Source of the DNA: Schistosoma mansoni
Taxonomy: Eukaryota; Platyhelminthes; Trematoda; Strigeidida; Schistosomatidae
DNA: 64,000 bases
Assembly: GCF_000237925.1 (NCBI RefSeq)
Contig: NC_031495.1
Location: 31,316,679-31,380,678 of the forward strand
Reading direction: 5' to 3'
The notes beneath the pieces are model-generated. The model did no database searches. It was not told the origin of the DNA and was given only the letters and a program-made list of their open reading frames with translations. Of the stretch, positions 14,255-26,004 are shown piece by piece. The translations under genes were made by a program, and so were the position numbers. Numbering within the stretch: position 1 is the stretch's first letter; every line of letters starts with the position of its first letter.

Positions 14255-14395
14255 AATCGCATGCGGAACACGAACCCAGGAGGTTCGGTCTCGCGCATGA
14301 ACGTTTAACCTCTAGAACACTGAGTTGGCATCCAAAGGTGTTAATGTCTAACTTCAACTGATTCACGATATGGCGTGACCATCCACCATTGTCTT
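14255..14395 (-). mobile_element. Hammerhead SINE family A, 5' part only (copy A2)
   Basis: The antisense copy has the family-A head (GATTCACGATATGG, CATCCAAAGGTGTTAATGTC) and the tRNA-like box region with CTCGCGC and CCAGGAGGTTCG. It ends before the ribozyme, so only the Pol III promoter part remains. Confidence 0.8.
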
Positions 14396-14790
14396 CAATT
14401 AGTAAGTGCCTCTACAATAGTGCTTTCAGGTTTTCCTTGGTGATCTAACTTAAATCAACTAATGAATTCAAGTATTAAATGATTACTACAATATCCTCAT
14501 AGCCACATTCCGATATTAACTAACCATTAATTTCAAAGTAAAATTATATATAACCCTTATATTCTGTTTTGATTTCATTTATCCTTATTTTCTGTATTTT
14601 TGCAATCATTTTTTTATTACTACTCAATGACAGACTATACAGGGATATTTTATTGCCATGCCGAAAAAATGAAATATTCGTTTTAATAGTAAAATATCAT
14701 GTTGACATTGATTAACAAAATAATATCAATATCCTTAGCATGATATATGATTAGATTAACCTTGAAAATTATCATTTTCAATATCATATA

Positions 14791-14877
14791 AAAGCAAAGA
14801 TGAATGGTAACTAGCAGTGGAATCCAGGACGCGCGTTTCGTCCTATTTGGGATTCGTCAACTGGTAGTACCTGCAAG
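14791..14877 (-). mobile_element. Hammerhead SINE family B, ribozyme end only (copy B3)
   Basis: This short antisense fragment consists almost entirely of the hammerhead and its 3' flank (AAGCAAAGATG, AGCAGTGGAATCC, GACGCGCGTTTCGTCC). No tRNA-like part is present. Confidence 0.85.
14816..14875 (-). ncRNA. Hammerhead ribozyme, family B (in copy B3)
   Basis: Read on the minus strand: stem I 5' strand TACTACCAG, core TTGACGA, stem II ATCC/GGAC around CAAATA, GAAA, very short stem III ACG/CGT, and the cleavage site after GTC with CTGG completing stem I. The TACTACCAG start resembles the published S. mansoni ribozyme. The core has T for C at the first CUGA position and an A opposite C at the base of stem II, so activity is doubtful. 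Confidence 0.75.
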
Positions 14878-15589
14878 CGAACAATAGAAAATGAATAATA
14901 TGATTAATATGAAACATAATTTTTATTACCAATTCTTTTCCCTTTTCAAATATTAGAAAATATTTTCTCTCAGTTAGAAAGCATAAAACGTCTGTAAGAA
15001 ATAAACAAGTACAGTTTATAGTTGGATTATATGGTCTTATCGTACAAAATAAAGTTAAAACTGTAAATAGTGAGCAGATTTGAAGTGTCTATTTTTCCTT
15101 TTCCATTTTATTGATTGATCATCTTTTTCTAAAAATGAGCTGTACTTCATTATTAAACGTCTTTGAATTCGACTACAATTATTTGAGCATTTTTTGCTAT
15201 TTCATAATATATAAATATTATTTAAATTTTTATTCTAGTTCTTAATAGATGGCACTAACTTCAATTTATCATTGTTCACTTGGTTAGTTATGTTGAATTC
15301 ATGGTTATTTTTCTTCATTTGTTGATATCTGCTTTAGAATAAGTAGATACATATGAGTGATTACGTAATCAAAGGTATGTGCTTGTGAAACGTCTGCCCA
15401 ACAGATCTTGGTTTTCAAAAGTTCTGTCAGTGTTCTCAATGTATGATCAAATCCCCCTAATATATCAAGCATAAAATTCTAAGAGATCTTTTTAGCACGT
15501 TTTAAGGAACGAAGACTTGGTTCGAGTAAACCAAGTTATTTATTAAACATCACATATTGCATTTGCAAAATATGAAAACAACACATTGA

Positions 15590-16140
15590 ATACGCCAGTT
15601 GAACAAACTCCTGGAACTGTCCTTTCTAAACTCAATTGTTCTCTTATTCTTGTCACTGATCGGATTGCTTTTGAATTTCTTTCTCTTCTTCTCATATTCC
15701 TCTTCTTTCAGTATGAATCCTACTTTCATACATACTATTTATATCCATTTGTATAATAAGCTCACATCACATTCGTATCCCCTTTATAATTTGCACTATT
15801 CGTCGTTTCACTCGCCGTACCTCCATCTCCACCACAGTTGAATCTATTTTCCTGTAGAAATGTCGAGCCTATTGACGCGCTGACCTCCGTGGATGTGTTG
15901 ACCTGCTGAGCTATCTAAATCCGATGTCTGCCCATTACCCGCGACGTTCCACTTCTTCTCTCCGTCGATAACGTCTGCGAAATTTAACAGTATATCGTCA
16001 GACCACTCCATTTGACATCTATTCGGGAAAGACTACTCCTCTCACGGCCATGCCACGGTTTCCTCAGAAATACTCACTCTCCGCCTCTCCTTAGGCAATG
16101 ACAACAAACGTTTACCCTATCCAAATCTTCGTTCCCTAGA
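15590..16140 (-). other. GC-richer island, possible decayed coding fragment of an unidentified element
   Basis: Base composition rises clearly above the surroundings at about 15780-16140. On the minus strand, part of it reads as an uninterrupted stretch with balanced amino acids (for example MEWSDDILLNFADVIDGE at about 16009-15956). The complementary strand shows only a pyrimidine-driven frame. I do not recognise the family. It may be an old retroelement remnant of unknown class, so I describe it only as a fossil. Confidence 0.35.
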
Positions 16141-17596
16141 ATATTGTATAACGTTTAGTGTATATAATTAACAATTGTTTTAAAATTTACTGTCTGTCTG
16201 GTAAGAGTAATAAATACAGATAAGAAGTAATTTGTTTTTCCAAACACGCTAACTCGTGACAAACAATAAAAAAGATTAAAAATATTATTCTTCATTTGAA
16301 GTACCATAATATTGATTACAAACACTGATGTTTAAATTTTATTCAAGAAATGAGTTGTATATTCAGTTTGACGAATTGTCCTATTTGTTAATTAAAATTT
16401 TCATACATATCAGACTTCAAATTATCGTTGACAAGGATATTCAATATGACACTATTGTTGAGGTGTTTGTATGAAAATAGTGAAAACAACTTCTGAAATG
16501 TTGATTCTTTTCCTGTTATATATTCATCTCAGTGAAAATTCATTTGCATTTATTCGTTTAGATCAATCATTTTATCATTATTCATCATGAAATTAAGTAA
16601 GACATTTATACTTAAATTTGGTAATAATAATGATTGATGTTTGTATGCACTGTTAATAGACTGTTCAATTAAATTACTTATACTTGTAATGATGTAATTT
16701 TGCTTACGAAATAGAAATAAAAGAAATTGAAGTTAAGAGCCACCTTTTGTTTTTAAATGGCAATCTATCATTAGGAATTGGTTTTTAATACATAGATATT
16801 TGGTATATTTTTTACAGATTCTCAGCTACCTTTTTGTAAGTGATTTACGTCTTCTTCACGCCACCTATAATTTTTTTGCTTGACTTTTGACTAATACTAA
16901 ATTCATATAACACATTTTGTCATAATAAAAGTCATTTACAACTAAAAACAAAGGACCTTAAGGTGCATACGTTGGCTAGATATACAAAAAGAAGATTCAA
17001 TCAAGACGATGACCAGGGTATACCATACGATAAATAACCAAACGTATCAGTTGTTAAAGATGCATGTTTTGAAACCTGATTGTCAAAAAAGTTGTATCAT
17101 CAACCTTGAAGTACAACTGTTCATACTTATTCGATCACTTTTGTGTTTAAAAAAAATGATTGTAGCTTTCCTCTCGTATTTTCTTTTAAACAATTGACGT
17201 CGTATATTTTCATTACGTATGATTTTCAAATTCATCTACTACTTAACCAAAAATCTGTCAAACATTTAGTATAACTTTGCCCCTACATGAAATTGACAAA
17301 ATAATTAGATACGTATTCATATATCCTTTGTCATTATTCAGATTATATGGTATATTCTTATTAGTTAATTGTTTAAGCGCTACTCATACAAATGTATCAT
17401 CATTCGACTACTCAATAAACCTGTCAACATTTATTCTATCTTATTATGTTTTCCATTTAAAGTTTTGACTTTAAAGAAACTTCAGAAATTAATTAACGTC
17501 AGTTAAAATTATTTTTAAAACACATGAACTAAAATCTTTATAACAGAATCATTTCAAACAAGGAAAAAAGAATTTTTAATCGCTTTATCCACTCAG
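16141..17596. other. AT-rich non-coding DNA
   Basis: No supported gene or repeat. Short open frames at 17009-17197 and 17277-17468 have no codon or domain signal. Confidence 0.5.
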
Positions 17597-17933
17597 CTTA
17601 TAATGCTTGTGAATTAAGGCTATATCGAGGCAATACGCACAGTATGCACATATGCCAATAAGAGACTGATCAGTTCAAGTTCTAAACATCAACGTGAGTA
17701 TTCAAACAAACAATACGAAATGAATTTAAACTTCGCCCCATTGCACAAGCAAGTGGCTATCAGGACTCAGTGGCCGAGTGGATAACGCGATGGCGTTTGG
17801 TGCGAAAGATACTGGGTTCGAGTTCCAGAGTGAACATCAACTCTGAGATGCAGGCACATCCAGCCGACGACTCCCAAATAGGAGGAAACGCGCGTCCCGG
17901 ATTCCACTGCTATCCACTATCCATCTTTGCTTA
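17597..17933 (+). mobile_element. Hammerhead SINE family B, full-length unit (copy B4)
   Basis: This is the clearest complete unit, about 337 bp. In order it has the 5' region GCTTGTGAATTAAGGC, ATCGAGGCAATACGCAC and CATATGCCAATAAGAG; a middle GCCCCATTGCACAAGC; the tRNA-like body with A box TGGCCGAGTGGATAACGCG (17771-17789) and B box GGTTCGAGTTCC; then the ribozyme, ending TATCCATCTTTGCTTAT. The 5' region continues the 3' region of neighbouring copies elsewhere, which fits a tandem-repeat origin as in the S. mansoni SM-alpha satellite (established knowledge). Confidence 0.9.
17852..17910 (+). ncRNA. Hammerhead ribozyme with swapped stem II base pair (in copy B4)
   Basis: The core reads CCGACGA (17864-17870), stem II CTCC/GGAG (17871-17874 and 17881-17884), then GAAA, the short ACG/CGT stem III and cleavage after GTC (17896). 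In the normal element stem II begins with a G-C pair (GTCC/GGAC). Here both partners have changed to C-G. CUGA to CCGA in the core should abolish cleavage. Confidence 0.8.
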
Positions 17934-20231
17934 TGATGTTTGAACGTAAATATTCAACATTCAAGACAAGTTTGATAGTGTTCAATATGTTGAAACATGT
18001 TTCAAATCAAACAGATTATTTCCAATAAATATTAATAATGTCAGTATGTAGATGAACGCAAGAATGTCCTCTGATATAAATTGAGAGCACTATTAAACTC
18101 AGACTAATGTTTAACACCGGTTAACTATTTAACAGTACATGATGAACTAGTATGATATTAAACTCTATAATTATAGTCAACACACACTTATTAGGGACAT
18201 AGTATCATTATAAGTTCGACAGCTAAAGGACACTAACGAAACTTTACACCACATTTTCAGTAGTTGTGGGACATAAATTTGTTAAAAAAAGTATAAATAG
18301 CTCAGTTTCATTACACATTAAAATCATTCCTAGACTAGTTTTGAAATTGTATCAATGTGATGCTACTAGTAAAAAGGGTAAAAAATTTCTGGATGTGCTA
18401 TTTAATAGTAGATAACTATTAATAAAACCCTTAAATATTGTCAAAACCTACTGAAAATAGTAACAGCTATTTACCAAATAAATATTTGTTTATTTGAGTC
18501 AAGGACATATTATGTTTTCTAATTTGGGCAGGTTTTAGTAGTCAGCAATAAATGAGACCAAAAAAAAGTAATATTCAAGTAAACATAACTTACCCATGTG
18601 CATGTAACAAATAAAAACATGAAGGCAAAATAAATCAAATAAACAAAACAAATAACAGACCGGTCTCTTTTTTTGTATTATATTTTCTTTAGAAATTAAC
18701 TATCTGATTAGATCGGTCACAAAATGAATTCTACTTCTAGAATGTTTGTAGAAGAAAGTCACTTATATCTTATGCATTAGGTTGTGATATTATTGGTGAT
18801 GTTAATCTCCGAACCATAGTTATTGGTTTTAAAGAAAAATCAGTCGACTAATTTAAGATTAAGCACTGAACTATCAATTAAAATTCTATAATTCAGTGAA
18901 ACACAGTTAAATAAAATAATCTGTTTTCTTTTTATTCACTTGCACTAAGAATAGAACACAAATTCATAAAAAATAGTTAATTCAAACTGAAAGACAGAAA
19001 CTTTTCAACACTTTGTACTGAAAAGTGTATTCGTGGTGACTGATGGATCTTGAATAATGTCAAACCACATAATCCATAAAAGTTGTTCGTACATGTTAGC
19101 ATTTAAACATGAAAATTAGTTAAACGAATACAAACTTAAACAACCGTTTGTAAGTTTTTGAAGTAGTCCTCAATGTCTACAACATGAACTTGAACAAATA
19201 ACAACTCATGTGCATATCTACATGTTTTATTATCTAACTTAGTTTAGTAGTCTGACTGAATCAACGGGCTTTATTTTACTTGAAACAAAAGCACATCACA
19301 TAAGGAGATTTAATTATGACACGTTTAATGAGGTAGTTACATACTTACATCAACTGAAAACTTTTAACATCAGATAAGAGTGATTACCTAGAATGTAATA
19401 TTCAAAAGTTTATTTAAACAAAAAAGAACTATAAATACCAGATGTTCATTGACCTGATTCTTTTTTTATTCATATCTGAATTCAAGTTAAATACAGAAAA
19501 AAATTTTCATCATGAAAATATTATAAATTTGAATTATTCGGTAAAAACGAGAATAAGAGAAACATTCATTAAGATGATACGAAAAGATTCTATCCTTACC
19601 TAAAATTTATTTGTGAATAATTTAGTATATAATCTGCAGTGACTAACTCTGAAGAAACCATAAGAAAATGTAAAAATAAAATAACAAAATGATTTCTAGC
19701 TATGCTGTAGTTTCGGTTGATATGTTAAGCCCATATACCTTATTTTAGCTTCTGGATAAGCCAATTTACCTGTCTATCCTGAGTCACGTTTTGATCTTGT
19801 TAACTATTCACTTATCAATCCTGACTTTTTTATGCGAGTGTATGTGTGTACACTTTTTATCCTATTCATCAAATGTCTGTAACCTATTCTTATCTGGCTA
19901 TAAATATTGATTAACGCTTGATTAAAGCGAGTTGGCTTACCTGCCATCTCCACTCTCTTCTATTCCCTTCTTCCCTTTGATTTCCTGGCCAGATCAATGA
20001 GTGTACAAAATATATTTATTCTAAATCCATTCTCGTATTTGACTCATTTAAACCCGTTATTCATCAAGGCGGACTAAGTTATTTATTACGTATGAGAATA
20101 GACAGGATGTATATTTTGACAACCAACCATTCATACGATCTAAATTGGAGTCGTATCTATGGCTCCTATAACATGGTGAGACGCATTTTGAACACGCACC
20201 ATTTCTCAACTAAAATGCAAGCTTGTCGAGT
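17934..20231. other. AT-rich non-coding DNA
   Basis: No supported feature. A mildly GC-richer patch at about 19790-20060 has no recognisable coding frame. Confidence 0.45.
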
Positions 20232-20480
20232 TTTGATTGAGACCATGAACCCATAAATGTCTGAACACAACTGAAAACTTTGGAGCACTGGATAGCCGTT
20301 TCGTCTCAATGTGGGCCTCCTCAACAGTGCGTATCCACCATTTTGTACGCGGGATTTGGATTCAGGATATTCAGTCTCGCGCATAAACGCTTAACCTCTA
20401 GAACATCGAGTCTGCATCCAAAGGTGTTAATGACTAACTTCAACCAATTCACGATATTGTGTGGCCAACATGTGCTCACT
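20232..20480 (-). mobile_element. Hammerhead SINE family A, diverged (copy A3)
   Basis: The antisense copy has the family head (CCAATTCACGATATTG, GCATCCAAAGGTGTTAATG), the tRNA-like region, and a ribozyme region at about 20283-20331 (GCACTGGATAGCCGTTTCGT). Stem II has drifted and the core starts TTGA rather than CTGA. It is an old copy. Confidence 0.8.
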
Positions 20481-21595
20481 AATGACTAGCTTTGAGAGGT
20501 AATTCTTGAATTTTAAATAGGAACAAGAAAATAAAAATAACAAGATTCGATTTCAAGTCATTAGTATTTCTTTCAGTGGAAATTATCTTCAATTGTTCAA
20601 CGAGGATTCACTTAAACTTAACTTTTTTTCCAATGTTTGATGGTTAATTTGATTAAAGTTAAATTGAATGAGTTTTTTAACCTAATTGAAATCGCGTGCT
20701 TTTTTTGAAAAATATACTTTTGATAAGGGCATAAGTTTATATATTTAGTCATATAATAAGTTTCACAAATCTATCAAAACTGATGAATAAAAAAAACTTA
20801 GATTTCATAAGATTGATGAAGACTCATGGTAATGTGAGAAGAAAACTGTATAGTTTGCAGAAAAGGTTACAGTAAGGTAAAATAAAATTTTGAAACTTGC
20901 TCAAATGTCAGAAAAATGTTTTACCTGTTAGCTTTTTTTTCTAAAATTGGAAACAGTAATCAATCATCTCTACATAAATTATGTTATTCTTGACCAGTAA
21001 AAATTAATATTTATTCTCATTTATTAGTCAATCAACGTGGATTTTCATGTTTTTAAAACACTTAATTGTTCACTAAATATTTGAAAGCAAACATACTTGT
21101 TTTCTGTCAATCTAATTCCCAAAGTTCAAAACACGCATTCATTATTATAGGCACAATAGAAAATTAAGTTTCTTCATGTTAACTCACCGACGAATTATGT
21201 CAATCTAATCCGTAAATGCAAAGTATACCCTTTTTATTTTCAGTTTATTCGTCATCTAAGATTCTTCACAACATCAAATGTGCATCAATATGACAAAAGA
21301 AATTTAAAGGAACCATTCTCTTCAGTTCTCGCTTAAAAGTGGCGAGTATTAAATTGCAACCAATACTGCTTTTCCATTTACTACTCTTTATTAACGTTCA
21401 CATACTTCACACCTATTTACAATATAATCACTTTCGAATTTCATTATAAAATCTAGAACTCACTTGCAATATTGCCGAATAGAATACTTAACTCGTATAA
21501 TTACTACTACAGAATAGACAAAATTTTCATAACATTTAGTTTTTCATTGGTAATGGCTTATATGAAATATTAGAAGATGGGAATATAGTTGTGCA
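20481..21595. other. AT-rich non-coding DNA
   Basis: Nothing recognised. Confidence 0.5.
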
Positions 21596-21812
21596 CTATC
21601 GTGGATTGATTGAAGTTAGATATAAAAACAGGTGAATTCCGGCCAAGAGGTCTAGAGGCTAAACATTCACGCAGGAGCGAAGGACCTAGATTTGAATCCC
21701 GCGTGAAGGATCATGAATGCGCGTCGCTGAGGAGTTCCGTGCTAGCACGAAACGACCGTCAACAGCTTCTACGTTTTCAATGATGTTCTAACATTGATAG
21801 CTTCATGATTTT
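21596..21812 (+). mobile_element. Hammerhead SINE family A, divergent subfamily (copy A4)
   Basis: The sense copy has head ATCGTGGATTGATTGAAG, tRNA-like body GGTCTAGAGGCTAAAC, B box GATTTGAATCCC, then a ribozyme-like region with intact CTGAGGA (21727-21733) and GAAA (21749-21752). Stem II is replaced by sequence containing the palindrome GTGCTAGCAC, and the stem I strands no longer pair well. It shares the tail TCTAACATTGATAGCTTC with the copy at 25.9 kb, which defines a subfamily. Confidence 0.82.
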
Positions 21813-22340
21813 AATGAAACTACTGTTGTTTAAAAAATTCAGAGCTTTCATTACAAATAACGGAAAATGTTAATTTATATCATGAATAATAATTCATTGT
21901 TTACTACAATTGGAATTTTTGTAAATTATCTATTGATTATCAATTTAGTTTAATTTTTCTCATACCAGTTAGTGATAACCAAATTTCAACTAAAATATTT
22001 AATAAACGGAACTAAATTGAATATCCGAAACCAGTCAATTTATTTACTAAATTAATTACCAAGCAATTAGTATTCGAGCACTGTTATACCATTAAAAAGG
22101 TCAAGTCTATAAAATTCAATAATTGGGTAGCAACACTTATGTACTTAAAATGTAATAAAAAAAGCTAAAAATTCATCAGCTGATCCCATAAATAGGGTCG
22201 GTAAAATCCTCTGAACCTTGAATAAAAATTTTGTCATAAAAAAAAGAAGCAATTATCTGAATAAGACCAAAATAAAAACTAATATTTCACTAGTTAACGA
22301 ACCATGTAAACAATCACGGCTATTTGTTAATAAATTGTAG

Positions 22341-22574
22341 TGAGTCAGACACACATTGAGGAAATCACCCGACTGCGTCACAAGAAAAGCCCTCACATGG
22401 AATCTCGAAGGCCAAAGGAAAAGAGGAAGACCAAAAATCATTAAACAGAGTCAGATATGAGAAGGATGAACAACAACTGGATAGAACTAGAAAGGAAAGC
22501 CTAAGACAGAGTGCGTTGAAGAATGGTGGTTGGCGGCCTATGCTGCATTGGGAGCAGCAGGCGTAAGTAATTTA
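22341..22574 (+). mobile_element. LINE lineage 1, 3' end fragment (copy L3)
   Basis: This holds only the last part of the RT-encoding ORF and 3' end: the equivalents of LRK(S)P(N/D)CVTR.ALTWN, KRGRPK and [15 protein letters not shown], then the terminal GGCGTAAGTAA. It is a short 5'-truncated insertion with disrupted frame. Confidence 0.85.
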
Positions 22575-23562
22575 GCAAGTGTAATAAATCAGTTCTGTCA
22601 ATAAAATATCTGAATAGTTTAAAATAGTGTAATAAGATGACAACCTTGTTTTGAAGAAATGTAACAACTTTATTCAAATGTATATTAAATAATCCCGAAT
22701 TAAAAAAATAAATATTGATAGTTGCAACTAAGAATAATGAATTACTGTTAGAATTGACAGGGCTTGAAACCTTGAGTTGCAATATTGTTAATTGTCAGAT
22801 AATCTAAACAGATTTTAAATAACATCTACTTGATTGTTTTGACAGGATGTTTATGTTGATTACTTGAATTCAATATGGTAAATTGTGGCTGTGCTACTGG
22901 ACTTTAGAATTTTTAAAATCGGAATAGAGGTGAAATTGTGCTATGATTCGCTTTTAAGCAGATAAACAGAAACAGAACAGCTATTAACTTCAGCCACCGT
23001 CGATCACTTGAGGCTATGTAGTGAACAAACACTCAGGTGAGGTCAACCATTTCATCGAAAACTAAAGAAAAGCATGGTAAACTATGAAAACCGTATATTA
23101 AATCATTCATTTGCAAATCTTCTATGGATCAACTTTCACATTCTGTATGATTCTTTCAATCCACAATTCCTTTCTACTTTCATTTCGTTTTCTACAAGTC
23201 GACCTTCATAGCCTTCTGCTGCCATACATCCCTCTTCTAGTTGGTTTAACATACTACTTGCGTCTTTTTACATAAGTAGTATACACTACAACTTTACATT
23301 ACATGAAAAAAAATTTAATGTTTTATGTATTTGATTTGGAAACGTAGCAAGTGATTGTTGACATATTATTTAATGTGTAAAATATTCATTCGCTGTTATA
23401 AATTAAAACTACTACACATTTCTGTCATCAGTTGGTAAACGCTTCTTTTTTCGTTTCTATAAACTTAATCGTCATTCATGTTTTAATTATTACTTTCGAA
23501 TAACTGATTTCTTGAAATAATTTATCAAGTTTAATATAAGGCTAAACTTGTTCTTATTTACT
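22575..23562. other. AT-rich non-coding DNA
   Basis: No feature supported. Confidence 0.5.
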
Positions 23563-23714
23563 TAGTATTGTTTGGATCTTCCCACTGATGTTTTTAGGAC
23601 TACAACTGATCAGTCTCTAATTGGCACATGTGCATACTGTGCGTATTGCCTCGATATAGCTTAAATTCACAAGCATGGTAAGCAAAGATGGATTAGTGGC
23701 TAGCAGTGGAATCC
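23563..23714 (-). mobile_element. Hammerhead SINE family B, antisense arm at a gap (copy B5)
   Basis: This antisense unit runs from TTTGGATCTTCCCACTGATG through ATTGGCACATGTGCATACTG to GTGGCTAGCAGTGGAATCC, where the assembly gap cuts it at the ribozyme. Confidence 0.85.
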
Positions 23715-23914
23715 NNNNNNNNNNNNNNNNNNNNNNNNNNNNNNNNNNNNNNNNNNNNNNNNNNNNNNNNNNNNNNNNNNNNNNNNNNNNNNNNNNNNNN
23801 NNNNNNNNNNNNNNNNNNNNNNNNNNNNNNNNNNNNNNNNNNNNNNNNNNNNNNNNNNNNNNNNNNNNNNNNNNNNNNNNNNNNNNNNNNNNNNNNNNNN
23901 NNNNNNNNNNNNNN
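23715..23914. other. Assembly gap (200 N)
   Basis: Exactly 200 N separate an antisense from a sense family-B SINE, so the missing sequence most likely contains the ribozyme arms of an inverted pair. The round length suggests a placeholder. Confidence 0.9.
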
Positions 23915-24200
23915 ATATCGAGGCAATACGCACAGTATGCACATATGCCAATTAGAGGCTGACCAGTTGCAGTCCTAAAACATCAATGGGAAGATCTAAA
24001 CAAATAATTTCAACTTCACCCCATTGCACAAGCAAGTGGCTATCAGGACTCAGTGGCCGAGTGGATAACGCGATGGCGTTTGGTGCGAAAGATACTGGGT
24101 TCGAGTTCCAGAGTGGACATCAACTCTGAGATGCAGGTACATCCAGCTGACGAATCCCAAATAGGAGGAAACGCGCGTCCTTGATTCCACTGCTAACCAA
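23915..24200 (+). mobile_element. Hammerhead SINE family B (copy B6)
   Basis: The sense unit runs from ATCGAGGCAATACGCAC through the middle block and tRNA-like body (A box TGGCCGAGTGGATAACGCG, 24054-24072; B box GGTTCGAGTTCC) to the ribozyme and CCACTGCTAACC. It is very close to the copy at 17.6 kb, sharing GTTTGGTGCGAAAGATACTG, so the two are sister copies. Confidence 0.9.
24136..24192 (+). ncRNA. Hammerhead ribozyme, stem II mismatch (in copy B6)
   Basis: Core CTGACGA (24147-24153) and GAAA are intact, as is the GTC cleavage triplet (24177-24179). The base of stem II is A opposite G (ATCC/GGAG), which unpairs the position next to the core. Activity is probably reduced. Confidence 0.78.
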
Positions 24201-24355
24201 TTTTCAAACTACGCCTACAGTTCCATATTTGTAATTAATCATGTTTGATTATTCATTAATATAAAATAGTTCATCTAAACAGTTAGAATGCAATGAAATC
24301 AAAATCATTCTTATGGTATTGTTATATCGATTGTGTGCATGCGTTCCCAGTTTAG

Positions 24356-24800
24356 TTTATGAAGTTATATGACCGCCAATTGGAGGGCAGTAAATTTATT
24401 GATCGCCCAATGATCCACAAAGCCGTATGAACAGTCTTGAGTACTTGTCAGTCCTGTTATCTGCCCAACCCAGCCAGTTAAATCCAGAATACAAATAACA
24501 ACCTCTGTATTATGAATCATTATTCTCAAACATACTGGGTTTATATACCAAACAAACAGACCACATCGTACCATAAAACATAAAATAACATTTGTACAAG
24601 ATTTGACCAAATGTGGCTGTGAATAGTGGAAACAGTAATTAATAGACTGGGTATAACTCAGAGATGGCAAATCGTACAGCAATAGTCTATAGGTCAAAAT
24701 CAAGCTTATAATGAAAGGTACACGAATATGAATAGTTTAGTTACTAAGAAATTATACAATAGGAAATATACATATCATATTGGTCCATAAATAGTTCTCA
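24356..24800 (-). repeat. Dispersed promoter-like repeat, copy 1 (possible LTR, unclassified)
   Basis: On the minus strand it reads TTTGACCTATAGACTATT, then GGTACGATGTGGTCTG, then a TATA-like GGTATATAAACCCAGTATG, ending near GGCGGTCATATAAC. The same blocks in the same order occur on the plus strand at 46.27-46.74 kb. A 112-codon minus-strand frame inside it (24703-24365) is not shared in the other copy and is probably chance. The length and internal TATA box suggest a solo LTR or another promoter-bearing element. I could not find convincing terminal duplications, so the edges are approximate. Confidence 0.6.
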
Positions 24801-25339
24801 AAGTTCTTCTACGTTCTCAAAGTTACCATTCATAAATCTCCACGGGATATAACAGGTATGCATTCAGTGGTCTATTTATCTTAAACCATTGACTTAAATC
24901 ATTATGTCTTTTAATTTAACTTTCCACTTATAGACTAAGTTAATTTCTCCAGTAGAATAAAATATAAAAAATATAAAATTAATGAAAAATATTTTTAAAA
25001 TGTTCATTTTCATTATACAAAGAAGGTACAAAAGAAAATTATTAAAAAAAAAGAGATTTAACAAAGTTTAGGTCAAATTGATGTTGTACAAGCAATAAAG
25101 GAAATGAATTTATGTTTTTATTCAAATGATAACTAGAGAATTACATTGTTTTTTTTTCCTTGATTCAAACTTAAATATGCCATTATTGAAGTTTCATTTT
25201 AATCTAATTGACATCATTAGATTTATATCTTGAATTCTGTTGAGATTATTGAATAACTGTTTGAATTTAATATATAAGAACTTTCGTCTAAATTAGAGCG
25301 AATAGTTTCACAATATTTGACCACCGAATTGATGTAAGA

Positions 25340-25515
25340 CATTAAATAGGAATAATATATCTTTGTAAAATCTCAGCGAATGAATTTGAAGTAAATTCAA
25401 CGTTTCATTGAATTATCCTTGAAAAAAAAGCTTGGACCAGATTTCCAGGCGGAACGTTGGATTTAATTCAAATTCATTCACCGAGATTTTACAAATATAT
25501 TATTCCTATTTAATG
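25340..25515. repeat. Foldback element with ~64-bp arms
   Basis: The left arm (25340-25404, beginning ATTAAATAGGAATAATATAT) is a near-perfect reverse complement of the right arm (25453-25515, ending TATTCCTATTTAAT). About 48 nt form the loop, including a run of eight A. It is probably a foldback MITE or an inverted duplication. No target duplication is evident. Confidence 0.85.
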
Positions 25516-25836
25516 CTTGAATTTAGATTCCAAAAATACAACAGTAAGAATTTAATTTATTTTATTTTAGTTATCACTTAAAGGAAACTATTATATTTAA
25601 CATAAAGAATTCGAAATCTAAACTAAGTATTCTCAGCAATAAATTACTTGTTTTCGTTAGTTGAATTATTAGAAAATTAAGTTATTTATATGAGCACATA
25701 ATCTATCAACTTCATTTGTAATTGTTTGGGACGTATTTTTACCCTTTCTTTTTTACATCCCCCTATAAGTGATTACATGACGAGATAAAAGCTTCTAGAC
25801 CTTATCAGTGTAGAAGAACATGATGTCGTTTAAGGT

Positions 25837-25862
25837 TTATATATATATATATATATATATAT
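25837..25862. repeat. (TA)n microsatellite
   Basis: About 13 TA units directly abut the 5' edge of the SINE copy at 25863. Confidence 0.95.
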
Positions 25863-26004
25863 TCGAGGATGAGGAGCCTAGGTTCCAGTACCACGTGCGG
25901 TATCGTGACGAGCACCGCTGAGGAGTTTTATGTTAGGACGAAACTACCATCCAGTGTTGCTAGGCTATCAATTGTGTTCTAACATTGATCAGTTCGTTAC
26001 CTTA
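25863..26004 (+). mobile_element. Hammerhead SINE family A, divergent subfamily, 5'-truncated (copy A5)
   Basis: The sense copy begins at the end of the tRNA-like body (GAGCCTAGGTTCCAGTACC), includes a well-kept ribozyme, and ends with TTGTGTTCTAACATTGATC, shared with the 21.6 kb copy. It abuts a TA repeat, which suggests insertion into or recombination at the microsatellite. Confidence 0.82.
25911..25962 (+). ncRNA. Hammerhead ribozyme, family A subfamily (in copy A5)
   Basis: Core CTGAGGA (25918-25924), stem II GTTT/GGAC with G-U wobbles, GAAA, short stem III, cleavage after ATC (25951), and stem I closed by CAGTG with one mismatch. All invariant core positions are present, so it is plausibly still active, though more weakly than the 59.2 kb copy. 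Confidence 0.72.

Noticed and set aside
21727-21765. Hammerhead in the 21.6 kb SINE copy as an active ribozyme
   Set aside because: CTGAGGA and GAAA are kept, but stem II is replaced by a tight palindrome and the stem I strands no longer pair, so it is not listed as a separate ribozyme.
24365-24703. 112-codon minus-strand open frame
   Set aside because: It lies inside a dispersed repeat whose second copy at 46.3-46.7 kb does not preserve the frame, so it is probably chance.
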